DNA of 64,000 nt. Origin: Cohnella rhizoplanae. Lineage in GTDB: Bacteria > Bacillota > Bacilli > Paenibacillales > Paenibacillaceae. The notes beneath the pieces were generated by a model that saw only the letters and a program-made list of their open reading frames with translations, did not search any database and was not told the DNA's origin. Positions 1 to 7,872 of the stretch are shown piece by piece. A program made the translations under genes and the position numbers. How positions within the stretch are numbered: the stretch's first letter is position 1; the number at the start of each line of letters is the position of its first letter. The DNA lies in assembly GCF_948329515.1 (NCBI RefSeq), contig NZ_CAOJCN010000017.1, forward strand, positions 1 through 64,000, given 5' to 3'.

Positions 1-1
1 G

Positions 2-1525
2 CATAAAAAGGGAAAGAAGTCTCCTACTTATGAAGAAATAACAAACTTAATTAATGTTTTTAAAATTCGAGCGTATGTAGCATTTACAGCAACCCCACAA
101 GCAAATTTGCTTATCGACACAATTGATGAATTGTCGCCGGATTTTTGTGTATTAGTTGAACCTGGAGAAGGTTATACTGGCGGCTCTGTTTTTCATGGAG
201 TCAATCAAGATAAATATATTAGGATAATACCAGAAACAGAGTTGCCATTTGATGATTATGTTCCAGAAACACTCAAAAAAGCTCTGGCTACATTTTTTGT
301 AGGGGGGGCGATAAGATCGCTAAGAAAAGATGACGATTATCATTCAATGCTTGTGCATACGAGTGGAACAAAAAATGATCATCATATTACTGGTGAAATA
401 ATAAAAACATTAATAGAAAATTGGAGGCAAAAAATTCTGCTTCCTCCCCATGACCCAGCAAGAGCTAGTATAGTGAGTTGCTTGTTTTACGCTTATGAGG
501 ATATTGAAACCACCGCAGAGAGTGAATTGCCTGCCTGGGAACTGGTTTTGCCCAAAATTAAAGACGAAATAACTAAACTTATGACCTGGATTGTTAATAG
601 TTCCCCAAATGCAGAGAATCCAACTGAAAAATTAAATTTAAAGAATAATATATTTATAGGAGGAAATATGCTTGAGCGTGGCGTAACACTTGACGGGCTT
701 GCTATTACATACATTACTCGTCGTGCAAAATCCCCTCAAGCTGATACCGTGGAGCAAAGAGCAAGATGGTTTGGTTATAAGAAAAAGTACTTAGATACTT
801 GCCGAATATTTGCGCCACAGAATGTAAAGGATGAGTTTGCTTATTTACTCGGAGATGAAGATGATTTATGGGAGACTTTGAAGTTAAATGAAGAAGAAGG
901 ACTAGACATTAATTTGTGGAGCAAAATAATACAATGTTCAGCTCCGTTTAGGCCGACGAGAACAAATGTAGCGTCGGCCAAGAAGGTTGATTATGAGCAG
1001 TTTACTACACAAAGTAGAGTCGAACTTTCTGCTGAAATTGCAACTCATAACGTAAAGGTGGTTCAAAAGTTTTTCGACGAAGCAAATGGTGTTGAAACTG
1101 ATTTTGGAGGCACCATACATTTGCTTGCTTCGGAGTATAGATTAAAAGATCTATTCGAAAAGCTGATTTTGCAAATAAAAACTAGTCGAGTCGATGATGA
1201 TGCTTTGTCTATCATAAACACTGTAATTAGAAGATTACTACGATTCGATTCCGATCAAGAGATCGAAGTGTTGTATATGAGGCGAGGTAATGTAGGGGAT
1301 AGAAAGTATACCGGAAACAGTGTAGACCAGGTTATGCAGGGCGCAAGTAAGAAATATAAAGGTGATCGTTATTTCATGGGAGATACATTCCATCTCCAGG
1401 TTCATATATTAGAGCCTCATTATAATGATAATCCGCTTGTAAATGCTACTGTTTCTCTCGTATTATACGTTCCCAATTCGTATGTTGAACATGTTCGTAG
1501 GCTGGTGAAATTAAGTGGAAACTAA
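2..1525 (+). CDS. Z1-domain superfamily II helicase-like protein, 5' partial
   Basis: The open frame continues off the left edge (in frame from base 2, 507 residues visible), so the internal TTG at 107 is not the start. Seen: a TATPQA segment at about bases 86-103 that fits helicase motif III, and an RGVTLDG...QRARWFGYK stretch (about 675-785) that fits motifs V/VI of superfamily II helicases. This arrangement and the C-terminal region match the Z1 domain family. Z1 proteins are known from restriction-like islands with a MORC/MutL-type ATPase, a DNA methyltransferase and a PD-(D/E)XK protein; the next gene is such a nuclease-fold protein. DNA translocation or remodelling in phage defence is inferred from that context. 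The ATP-binding motifs I/II must lie upstream. Base composition is AT-rich, unlike most of the window. Confidence 0.8.
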   Translation, partial: HKKGKKSPTYEEITNLINVFKIRAYVAFTATPQANLLIDTIDELSPDFCVLVEPGEGYTGGSVFHGVNQDKYIRIIPETELPFDDYVPETLKKALATFFVGGAIRSLRKDDDYHSMLVHTSGTKNDHHITGEIIKTLIENWRQKILLPPHDPARASIVSCLFYAYEDIETTAESELPAWELVLPKIKDEITKLMTWIVNSSPNAENPTEKLNLKNNIFIGGNMLERGVTLDGLAITYITRRAKSPQADTVEQRARWFGYKKKYLDTCRIFAPQNVKDEFAYLLGDEDDLWETLKLNEEEGLDINLWSKIIQCSAPFRPTRTNVASAKKVDYEQFTTQSRVELSAEIATHNVKVVQKFFDEANGVETDFGGTIHLLASEYRLKDLFEKLILQIKTSRVDDDALSIINTVIRRLLRFDSDQEIEVLYMRRGNVGDRKYTGNSVDQVMQGASKKYKGDRYFMGDTFHLQVHILEPHYNDNPLVNATVSLVLYVPNSYVEHVRRLVKLSGN

Positions 1526-2477
1526 TTCTTCATCTGACTTATTAAAAAAGCTGACAGATTTAAATCCAGATATAAAATACGATTATTTTGGTATTGAAGT
1601 CAATAACCTAGTTTTTTTGACTATTGATCGAAACAAATTTGTTTCACTTTTAATTAGAACTGAAGACCGAATTAGTTATAAGATGTCAACTGATTTAATT
1701 TCGTTATCATTAAGTGAATCATGTACAGTAACGATCAATAACAAACCCATGGCTTCAAGATGCCATGTTATGTGTTGTAAAACTGCGAGTGATGAGATAA
1801 CAAAATCGTTTTTGGCCTTATGCCAAGCCTTTGCCGTTCAGATCAATGTAACTAAAAATAGCAATCATGTAATCGAGTTTTTCAGTAATTTGACTCAGTT
1901 GTTTAAAATAACACCTTCTATGGATCTGACATTGGAGAGACAAGGCTTGTGGGGAGAATTGTTTGTAATACAACACTCCCAAAGAATAAAGTCCTTTGTT
2001 ACATTTTGGCACAACGAGACGAATAGGAAGTTTGACTTTTCCAAGGAGAACTTAAGGCTTGAGGTTAAGACCACAACCAACTCCAATCGAATTCATATAT
2101 TCTCTCATAATCAATTGTATCGCAATGACCAAGTGCAGATAATTATTGCTTCAATTATGCTAAAGTATGATGATGCGGGGCTTTCTTTAAGAGAGTTAAT
2201 AAATGACATTCGAGAGTCATTGCACGGTGACATAGATTTATTATATAAACTTGAAAAGGCTGTCCGAAAAGCAGGCATGTTGGACCAGCATGAGGTTGGG
2301 CCGACTTTCGATGTGTCCTATGCAAAAGATCAACTTTATTGGTTCAACTGTAGAGATGTTCCTCGTTTTAATCAATTTGAACCAGAGGGAGTATCTAACA
2401 CTAAATACTCGGTTGACATTACTAATTCAAGCAGATTATCCGAAGAGTGGGTGGGTGAGTGGTTATCAGCATGGTAA
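1515..2477 (+). CDS. PD-(D/E)XK nuclease-fold protein (DUF4420-like), Z1 partner
   Basis: 320 residues from a GTG start that overlaps the end of the Z1 gene by 11 bases, so the two are translationally coupled. The core fits a PD-(D/E)XK nuclease fold: GLWGELF with E148 in the first helix, FDF with D174, and LEVKT with E183 and K185, followed by a hydrophobic strand. This spacing and the GELFV start resemble the DUF4420 family described as the nuclease-fold companion of Z1 proteins. A role as the cleaving subunit of a restriction or defence complex is inferred; activity is not shown by sequence alone. It is the last gene of the module, ending before a strong hairpin terminator at 2588. AT-rich like the preceding gene. 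Confidence 0.78.
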   Translation: METNSSSDLLKKLTDLNPDIKYDYFGIEVNNLVFLTIDRNKFVSLLIRTEDRISYKMSTDLISLSLSESCTVTINNKPMASRCHVMCCKTASDEITKSFLALCQAFAVQINVTKNSNHVIEFFSNLTQLFKITPSMDLTLERQGLWGELFVIQHSQRIKSFVTFWHNETNRKFDFSKENLRLEVKTTTNSNRIHIFSHNQLYRNDQVQIIIASIMLKYDDAGLSLRELINDIRESLHGDIDLLYKLEKAVRKAGMLDQHEVGPTFDVSYAKDQLYWFNCRDVPRFNQFEPEGVSNTKYSVDITNSSRLSEEWVGEWLSAW

Positions 2478-2587
2478 TTACAACTTTATAATTATAAATC
2501 TTAAATTTTTTTAGTCTTAGTCAATAATTTGCTTAGATATTCTGTGTTCGGGCTATAGAATTTGAAATAGATCCTTATTTTGTTGTT

Positions 2588-2620
2588 AGTCTTCGACTAA
2601 GAGTCGAAGACTTTTATTTT
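2588..2620 (+). terminator. Rho-independent terminator of the Z1/nuclease module
   Basis: Perfect 11-bp stem (AGTCTTCGACT / AGTCGAAGACT) with a 3-base loop followed by TTTTATTTT. It closes the plus-strand Z1/PD-(D/E)XK operon and marks the end of the AT-rich island. Confidence 0.9.
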
Positions 2621-2834
2621 ATATTTCTTCGGCTTTCCTCCGATCCCTCCACTCTTCAATCTCACGCGGGTCCACGTCTAAAATTTCGCATATATGCAGC
2701 GCGATATTAACGGTTGGAGCACTGAGGCCATGCTCAATATTCTGATAGTGCTTCAGCGATACGTTGATCGCGCGACTTACTTGTTCTTGCGTGAAGCCCT
2801 TTTGATTTCTAGCCTCTATGAGTTTCATAACCAT
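2619..2834 (-). CDS. XRE-family helix-turn-helix regulator, 71 residues
   Basis: A single Cro/C1-type HTH domain makes up nearly the whole protein: LIEARNQKGFTQEQVSRAIN, then a recognition-helix region (VSLKHYQNIEHG) and LDVDPREI. The start at 2834 is preceded by AGGAG at a 5-base spacing; a second ATG two codons in (2828) is also possible. It converges on the Z1/nuclease module. It may regulate the neighbouring island or be an ordinary solitary XRE protein; the sequence does not decide. DNA binding is confidently inferred, the target is unknown. Confidence 0.85.
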   Translation of the reverse strand: MVMKLIEARNQKGFTQEQVSRAINVSLKHYQNIEHGLSAPTVNIALHICEILDVDPREIEEWRDRRKAEEI

Positions 2835-2948
2835 CCAATCTCCTCTTGCCTACATTTCTTCCATCGTAGACAATTCCCGAAATTTTAATGACAAAATATA
2901 ATTGGCGAACTATAATTCCTATAAGAGTTCTTTTCCATGCCATCATGA

Positions 2949-3149
2949 GGGAGGCCAACCATACTCCACTTACTCCATCAGTATGAGGAGGAAAAGCGAA
3001 AGTTAAACGAGCTGGGGCGCCGGTCGTTGGAGCAGGGGATACCGCTGTATATAAATGAGGCGGTGCAGGCGCAGAGTCGGAAGGTGGACGAGCTGATCGT
3101 TCAGTTGCATAAGAGGAAGGCAGGACGCGAAGAGCGGCTGCGCAAATAA
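2949..3149 (+). pseudogene. Spo0E-like phosphatase relic without a start codon
   Basis: The frame open from 2949 to the TAA at 3147 encodes a helix, a turn, then a segment reading SRKVDELIVQL. This matches the S-x-x-L/V-D-x-L-I signature of Spo0E aspartyl-phosphate phosphatases, which dephosphorylate Spo0A~P. No ATG, GTG or TTG lies between the upstream TGA (2946) and the conserved region. The only nearby ATG (2945) is in another frame and stops after 13 codons. It therefore looks frameshifted or start-less, unless a rare ATA start is used. About 55-60 residues is the normal family length. Confidence 0.5.
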
Positions 3150-3173
3150 ATAATGCAGGGAGGGGAGAGGTGG

Positions 3174-3467
3174 ATGGAGGTTCCGTCTTGGTTCCGAAAT
3201 GCAATTCAGCAACGGCTTGATGAGATTACATCCGATAGCGAGGTAGGTCCTGAGCTGCTCCAGGCGCATATAGATGAGCAGAAGGCCTTTGAGTCGTTGT
3301 ACGATGGCATGGATGCGACACAATTCAACAGGTACATGGCATGGGAAGATCGGCATCTTTTTAGGAGGGCTCTGGAGAATGAGCGTCTGTACATGGAAGG
3401 CGTGAAAGACGGAGCTCAGTTGGCTACGGCACTGATGGCTGATTCATGCAAGACATATGATAAATGA
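3174..3467 (+). CDS. Small helical protein of unknown function (DUF6809-like)
   Basis: 97 residues from the ATG at 3174, which has a purine-rich GGAGGGGAGAGG just upstream; the ATG at 3153 has no such site. The C-terminal half reads as a helical hairpin ending in EGVKDGAQLATALM, a layout seen in short Paenibacillaceae proteins of the DUF6809 type (inferred from overall pattern). There is no signal peptide or membrane segment. Function unknown. Confidence 0.6.
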   Translation: MEVPSWFRNAIQQRLDEITSDSEVGPELLQAHIDEQKAFESLYDGMDATQFNRYMAWEDRHLFRRALENERLYMEGVKDGAQLATALMADSCKTYDK

Positions 3468-3555
3468 AGTTGAGCCTTGGAGCGTGGTGAAGCGAGTTTC
3501 TTTGACGCGCTAATATAGAGCTATACCACGCACTTATGCAAAAGGATGAAAATAG

Positions 3556-3882
3556 ATGCCAATCTACAACAAGCTTGTGCGTGACCGGATTCCCGAAGTC
3601 ATTGAATCCTCGGGCAAGGCTTGCCGGACACGGATCTTGAATGAAGAAGAATATCATACCGAACTCGTCGTTAAACTTAGAGAAGAGTCGGAGGAATACT
3701 TCGCTGCTCAGCGTGCGCAGGATTCTCTGGAAGAACTTGCAGATATGCTGGAGGTCATCCGCGCAATAGCAGTCGTGCACGGCGCTTCATGGGAGCAGTT
3801 GGAGGCGATCCGGGAAGAGAAGGAGGCAGCTCGCGGCGGATTCCGGGATCGCGTGTATCTCATCGACGTCGAAGAAGTGTGA
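3556..3882 (+). CDS. MazG-like NTP pyrophosphohydrolase
   Basis: 108 residues, the usual size for the short single-domain MazG-like proteins often labelled phosphoribosyl-ATP pyrophosphohydrolase. It begins YNKLVRDRIPEVI, typical of the family. It carries the metal-binding acidic helices LREESEEY and SLEELADMLEVI (E-x-x-E and E-x-x-D arrangement). Family members hydrolyse nucleoside triphosphates to monophosphates and pyrophosphate, often as house-cleaning enzymes; there is no his operon nearby, so a histidine role is unlikely. A GGATG-type ribosome site lies 6-10 bases before the ATG. Confidence 0.85.
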   Translation: MPIYNKLVRDRIPEVIESSGKACRTRILNEEEYHTELVVKLREESEEYFAAQRAQDSLEELADMLEVIRAIAVVHGASWEQLEAIREEKEAARGGFRDRVYLIDVEEV

Positions 3883-3896
3883 GGAGGGACGACCGA

Positions 3897-4481
3897 TTGT
3901 CCATTCGGTTTAGAAGCACGATAATAACCGTTATCGTCGCGGCGCTTTGCGCAACCCTTTTGTACTACGGCATCGATTATATGAAAAGAAGGACGACTAC
4001 GCATTCCGACGAGGCCATAGCGACCAATATCGATCAGGCGATTTTGAATGCGCCGATTGTCATTATGGGGATTGTGACAGACGGCAAGGGGGAGCCCCGG
4101 AACTTGAGACGGGATGCAACGGACCCAACGAAGGAAGAGGCTCGCGTGGTCGTTCCCGGAACAGACTACAACGTCACCGTGACCCAAGTATTGAAAGGCA
4201 ATCTGGAGACGGGAAGTCAGATCAAAATTGCAATAGGCGGCGGAAATTACAAATCTAAAAAAGCGCCGTTACGCGCGACGGTACTGGCCGGAGAAGAATA
4301 TATTTTTACCATTGCGCCTAGTAGCTCGGGTGCTCAGCAGTATTACGGCATTATCGAACCGTTCATTTACCAGCTCAAGGACAATCGTGTAGTAGCGATT
4401 AGCAATATTGAAAAGTATAAAGCGGCATTCCAAGAAACCGAGATCAGCGAGGCTGAATTTTGGGATAAGTTTAAGGAATGA
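3897..4481 (+). CDS. Membrane-anchored exported protein of unknown function
   Basis: The TTG at 3897 is chosen because GAGGAGGG (3881-3888) sits about 8 bases upstream; the longer in-frame extension to 3789 overlaps the MazG-like gene and looks like an antiparallel artefact. The product is 194 residues: one N-terminal membrane segment (IITVIVAALCATLLYYGI), then a soluble beta-rich domain outside the membrane. That domain contains DYNVTVTQVLKGN and AGEEYIFT segments reminiscent of OB-like or NTF2-unrelated surface domains in Bacillus hypothetical proteins. No catalytic motif seen. Function unknown. Confidence 0.65.
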   Translation: MSIRFRSTIITVIVAALCATLLYYGIDYMKRRTTTHSDEAIATNIDQAILNAPIVIMGIVTDGKGEPRNLRRDATDPTKEEARVVVPGTDYNVTVTQVLKGNLETGSQIKIAIGGGNYKSKKAPLRATVLAGEEYIFTIAPSSSGAQQYYGIIEPFIYQLKDNRVVAISNIEKYKAAFQETEISEAEFWDKFKE

Positions 4482-4508
4482 GCATGGATTATAAGGAGTG
4501 AACGGACC

Positions 4509-4772
4509 TTGTACAGCTTTGAAAACTTTAAAGAAGATCTCAGTCATGGAGGAGAGGCGAATTTTACATACAAAGGTTTGATTTACGCCATTGTCAGAAC
4601 CGGTGGCGATAATCCTCTCGATGGTTGGTACTATTGCGATCAGACGAAGTCGCATGAAGAAATCGTTTTTTACGACAGAATGTCTTCGCTGTTAGATAAC
4701 TCTATAATCGATGGAAGAAGTCTGAAAGAGGTATTTAATAGCGATGAGATTGAAGATATTACGATTTGGTAA
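4509..4772 (+). CDS. Small hypothetical protein
   Basis: 87 residues from a TTG start with AAGGAG (about 4493-4498) upstream. The sequence is acidic and soluble, with aromatic residues (GWYYCDQTKSHEEIVFYD) and a short helical C-terminus. No family recognised. It follows the membrane protein by 27 bases and probably shares its transcript. Confidence 0.55.
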   Translation: MYSFENFKEDLSHGGEANFTYKGLIYAIVRTGGDNPLDGWYYCDQTKSHEEIVFYDRMSSLLDNSIIDGRSLKEVFNSDEIEDITIW

Positions 4773-4812
4773 AGATGACAACAGCTTCGTCCTAGCGGGC
4801 GGCACGACACAG

Positions 4813-5313
4813 ATGAGATACATCTTAAGTTACGGGCTCATCGTTTTGCTTGCTTTTACGATGGTAGCGCGCAGCCAAGAGAGAGCGGACGAACAGTTCA
4901 CTCAGGTGACCGGCTATATTATCGACATTCAAAATCATGAGATCCTCCTATCCGCCAGTCCGGATCGCCAGCCTCCGATGTGGTTTTCCAATGCGCCTTC
5001 GGGCTTGGAGATCGGTCAGCAAGTCACAGTCATTCCAGACGCTCAGGGACCTGTCGCTTTGGAAGTACCATCGCATCTTCTAGCTAAGAAGGTAACCGTG
5101 TTGGCTCAATCTTCTGACCATCCTTCCAAGCTGACGGAGCAAGAGGCCGTGCGACAAGCGATTCGTAAGGTTGTGTTTCCGTACTACGCCATTGAAGACG
5201 TGACTTACAATTCCGCGGACGCTGCGTGGGAAGTGCGGGTTCGGGAATGGGTGAACGAAGTATTTGTAAGCGAGAATCCAAAGACGACTCGAACGATTGT
5301 TGTGCGAGAATAA
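4813..5313 (+). CDS. Exported DUF3221-type protein
   Basis: 166 residues if started at the ATG at 4813, where a signal-peptide-like segment (YILSYGLIVLLAFTMVA) begins; an in-frame ATG at 4744 lies inside the previous gene and has no ribosome site. The mature part starts TQVTGYIIDIQNHEILL and continues GLEIGQQVTV...AKKVTVL, the small beta-barrel pattern of DUF3221/YobA-type exported proteins. A C-terminal helix-strand part follows. Role unknown; such proteins are membrane-associated or secreted in Bacillales. Confidence 0.6.
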   Translation: MRYILSYGLIVLLAFTMVARSQERADEQFTQVTGYIIDIQNHEILLSASPDRQPPMWFSNAPSGLEIGQQVTVIPDAQGPVALEVPSHLLAKKVTVLAQSSDHPSKLTEQEAVRQAIRKVVFPYYAIEDVTYNSADAAWEVRVREWVNEVFVSENPKTTRTIVVRE

Positions 5314-5315
5314 TG

Positions 5316-5344
5316 AAGACGCCGGCAGATGCGCCCAGCGTCTT
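5316..5344 (+). terminator. Weak AAGACGC/GCGTCTT hairpin
   Basis: A 7-bp AAGACGC/GCGTCTT stem with a 15-base loop, followed only by TTTAAG. The same outer arms recur in the stronger terminators at 6942 and 9851. Likely a weak terminator of the preceding small genes. Confidence 0.4.
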
Positions 5345-5403
5345 TAAGCGTTGCCCACATATGGCCATCCAAAATCCATACAAGATCGCGCCAATTAATT
5401 CAA

Positions 5404-5432
5404 TTGAGGCTATCCGCTTCATTGCATATAAT
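5404..5432 (+). promoter_or_regulatory. SigA-type promoter of the ECF sigma gene
   Basis: TTGAGG at 5404-5409 and TATAAT at 5427-5432 are separated by exactly 17 bases. They sit about 40 bases upstream of the ATG at 5474, which also has a GGGAGG ribosome site. Confidence 0.7.
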
Positions 5433-5473
5433 GAAGGTACCGCCCTTCGGGGAGATCGTTAAGGGAGGCCGCG

Positions 5474-6430
5474 ATGACCGAGACCGCATTTGACGAACCT
5501 TTATTTGCAAGCTTGAAGCCGGGCTTAACCTCGTTCTGTTACCGGATGCTGGGCTCCATGGACGATGCGGACGATGCCGTTCAGGAGACGAGTATTCGGG
5601 TCTGGCAGAGCGGGAGCACGTTCAGACAGGATGCCTCGTTCAAAACTTGGGTCTACCGCATTGCGTCCAACCTGTGCTTGGACAAGCTGAGACAATCCAA
5701 GCGCCGCGCGCTTCCCGTCGATCTATTCGACCCGGCCGCCGCTATCGTCGAGCCGCGCGATACGCAGCCGGACGCCGCCTGGATCTGGCCGTCTCCCGAC
5801 TTTGGGGGCAATCCGGAGGATCGGCTAGTTCGCAGAGACACCCTTCAGCTGTGCTTCATTGCGCTCTTGCAGACCTTGCCTCCGCGTCAACGCGCCGTAC
5901 TCATTTTGAAGGATGTATTTGAATGGTCCTCCAAGCAGATCGCGGAGACGCTCGCGATGTCGCCCGCAGCGGTGAACAGCGCCTTGCAACGAGCACGAGA
6001 GACGATGGGCCGGGCGCAGCTTCGCTCGGATGAGCTTAGCAGCATGGACGTTCAGCCGGAGCCGCAGCTGTTGTCCCGGTATGTGGAAGCCTTCGAGCAA
6101 TTCGATATTAATGCGCTCGTCGCGTTGTTCCACGAGGAAGGCTGCATGTCGATGCCGCCCTTCGAGATGTGGATTCGCGGCAAGGACGATTTGTCCGATT
6201 TCTATTCGCTTACGCGCTGGCATTGCGAGGGTTCGCGATTTGTGCCCGTCACAGTGAATGGTGGTTATCCGGCGCTGGCCCAGTATATGCCGGGCAAAGA
6301 GGACGCCAGCCTGGTACCCTGGGGCATCCACGTCATCGAAACCAAAGACAATCAAATCCTGCACGTTCAAAACTTTATCAATACGAAATTATTTTCGAGA
6401 TTTGGGCTGCCTGAGCGAATCGACCGATGA
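5474..6430 (+). CDS. ECF sigma factor with C-terminal SnoaL-like domain
   Basis: 318 residues. Region sigma2 is visible near residues 15-75 (CYRMLGSMDDADDAVQET, FRQDASFKTWVYRIASN). Sigma4 is near 125-180 (LQTLPPRQRAVLILKDVFEW, then an HTH with MSPAAVNSALQRAR). About 115 extra residues at the C-terminus form a SnoaL/NTF2-like domain (VEAFEQFDINALVALFHEEG). This is the layout of the SigX5/TIGR02960-type and related ECF groups, in which the extra domain, not an anti-sigma factor, is thought to control activity. It is followed by an SRPBCC gene, a common partner type. A decayed copy of its 3' end lies on the other strand at about 7517-7640. Confidence 0.88.
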   Translation: MTETAFDEPLFASLKPGLTSFCYRMLGSMDDADDAVQETSIRVWQSGSTFRQDASFKTWVYRIASNLCLDKLRQSKRRALPVDLFDPAAAIVEPRDTQPDAAWIWPSPDFGGNPEDRLVRRDTLQLCFIALLQTLPPRQRAVLILKDVFEWSSKQIAETLAMSPAAVNSALQRARETMGRAQLRSDELSSMDVQPEPQLLSRYVEAFEQFDINALVALFHEEGCMSMPPFEMWIRGKDDLSDFYSLTRWHCEGSRFVPVTVNGGYPALAQYMPGKEDASLVPWGIHVIETKDNQILHVQNFINTKLFSRFGLPERIDR

Positions 6431-6504
6431 ATTTGGTCATTGGCCTACGTCTATATCATTGAGAATACCAAATGACGAATATGATGAGAGAGGTGTCCAT
6501 TCAA

Positions 6505-6930
6505 ATGGAAACGAATCAACCGACGAAAGTAACCGTGCAAGCCGTCATTCAAGCCCCTGTCGAGAAGGTATGGCGCTATTGGAACGAGCCGGAGCACATC
6601 ACGAAGTGGAATCAAGCGTCCGAAGACTGGCATGCGCCGAGAGCCGAAAACGATCTGCGGGTCGACGGCAAGTTTACGACACGGATGGAAGCGAAGGATG
6701 GCAGCATGGGCTTTGATTTTGGCGGCGTCTACGATGTCGTGAATCAGCATGAGGCGATCGGCTATACCATGGATGACGGAAGAAGAGTGGATATTGCCTT
6801 TGTCGATCAAGGCAGCGAGACGAAGGTCATTGAGACGTTCGACGCGGAGAGCTCCAACCCCGTCGAGCTCCAGCAAGCGGGCTGGCAAGCGATCATGGAC
6901 AGCTTCAAAGCCTATACCGAACAAAACTAA
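6505..6930 (+). CDS. SRPBCC/AHSA1-domain protein
   Basis: 141 residues starting METNQPTKVTV at 6505, where GAGAGGTG lies upstream; an in-frame ATG at 6472 would add 11 residues. It is a START-like helix-grip fold: VQAVIQAPVEKVWRYW at the N-terminus, a GGVYDVV beta stretch, and a final helix (QAGWQAIMDSFKAY). Members bind hydrophobic ligands in a cavity; the ligand here is unknown. It follows the ECF sigma gene by about 75 bases and probably shares its transcript. The last 150 bases recur at 9691-9839. Confidence 0.85.
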   Translation: METNQPTKVTVQAVIQAPVEKVWRYWNEPEHITKWNQASEDWHAPRAENDLRVDGKFTTRMEAKDGSMGFDFGGVYDVVNQHEAIGYTMDDGRRVDIAFVDQGSETKVIETFDAESSNPVELQQAGWQAIMDSFKAYTEQN

Positions 6931-6941
6931 TCATCGCGAAG

Positions 6942-6976
6942 AAGACGCTGGGGAAGGTGCCCGGCGTCTTTTCTTT
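6942..6976 (+). terminator. Terminator of the sigma/SRPBCC unit
   Basis: Stem AAGACGC...GCGTCTT with an inner GGG/CCC extension, followed by TTTTCTTTT. A near-identical copy is at 9851-9886. Confidence 0.75.
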
Positions 6977-7010
6977 TCGAATCCAAATACGAACCGTGCT
7001 CTGCATAGCC

Positions 7011-7427
7011 TTAACCTTGAGCTGCATCCGCGTTCATGTAGTTGATCGCCCACAGATGGCCGTCCAAGTCCACGAAGCCCCAATGGTACATGAACCCATG
7101 ATCCTCAGGTTCAGCGTGTAATTTTCCGCCCAAGGAGACTGCGGTATTCACGATCTCATCGACCTTTTCCCGGCTCTCGAAGGCGAGTGCGATCGTCATC
7201 TGCGCATACATGCTCGTATCGACGATCTCCCTCTCTGTGAGCGTAATAAAGAATGCTTGGTTGATCAGCATGACCTGCAGATTGTCGCCGATCACGATGG
7301 CTGCTGAATTCTCGTTATCGGGGTATTGCGGGTTGAGCTCGAAGCCGATTCCGGTGAAGAACGCCTTCGATTGCTCTACGTTTTTTACAGGCAGGTTGAG
7401 GCTTGTGAATCTCGACGATAATGCCAT
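7011..7427 (-). CDS. VOC/glyoxalase-fold protein, copy 1
   Basis: 138 residues from the ATG at 7427, which has GAGGTG at a suitable distance; a TTG two codons upstream is the other option. It has the beta-alpha-beta-beta-beta vicinal-oxygen-chelate fold: FTSLNLPVKNVEQSKAFFTGIGF at the start and FVDLDGHLWAINYM at the end. The family includes antibiotic-resistance and dioxygenase-like proteins; here the substrate is unknown. It converges with the sigma/SRPBCC unit. Upstream lies a relic of a sigma-factor 3' end, so an older sigma-VOC operon is inferred. A close paralogue is at 10006-10428. Confidence 0.87.
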   Translation of the reverse strand: MALSSRFTSLNLPVKNVEQSKAFFTGIGFELNPQYPDNENSAAIVIGDNLQVMLINQAFFITLTEREIVDTSMYAQMTIALAFESREKVDEIVNTAVSLGGKLHAEPEDHGFMYHWGFVDLDGHLWAINYMNADAAQG

Positions 7428-7516
7428 GTTCAAAACACCTCATCGTCAAATGAATTTGTGGTCCATTGTTGTCTTCGTTTGTATAGACGACAGTCGATTC
7501 GGGAATTCATCGGTCT

Positions 7517-7640
7517 GATTGGTTCGAAAGCCGAAATTTTGAAAATATTTTGTCTTTTTGAGCACAAGGAGTGAATCCCCCAGGAGACCCAAGCGGGATG
7601 GATCTTGGCTCGGCATATATTGCGCAAGGCGGGAGTTTAG
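7517..7640 (-). pseudogene. Relic of an ECF sigma-factor 3' end
   Basis: Read on the minus strand, the stretch carries LAQYMP and, in a shifted frame, SWGIHS, then a frame ending near NQTDEF. These line up in order with LAQYMPG, PWGIH and the terminal codons of the sigma gene at 5474-6430. At the DNA level, ATATATGCCG, CTGGGG, and ACCGATGAATT correspond to the sigma gene's 3' end. It lies directly upstream of VOC copy 1 in the same direction, mirroring the sigma-SRPBCC order on the other strand. Frameshifts rule out function. Confidence 0.6.
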
Positions 7641-7872
7641 TAGGTTAGAGAGGTTACACTTTGATAGTAAATTAGACATAAAAAAATGAGTATTGTTAAC
7701 CAGCAAAAAGTTATCAAAATTTACATAATTCGACTGACTCCTAATAGATTTCATTATATACTTATTTTGTATTAATGACCATTTGTATGGAAGGAGCTGA
7801 GAGGGAATAAGTTCGATAGTTTTGGTAAGTTGAGCTGACTTCGTGTAAAAAACTATTAGGAGGATCTAACAG
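7641..7872. other. AT-rich leader of the secreted protease gene
   Basis: No gene seen. The stretch is strongly AT-rich and ends with an AGGAGG site (about 7859-7864) before the protease ATG. TATA-like tracts occur around 7750-7775, but no single promoter stands out. Confidence 0.5.

Noticed and set aside
2..2620. Complete MORC-type defence system
   Set aside because: Only the last two genes are in the window; the ATPase and methyltransferase are not visible.
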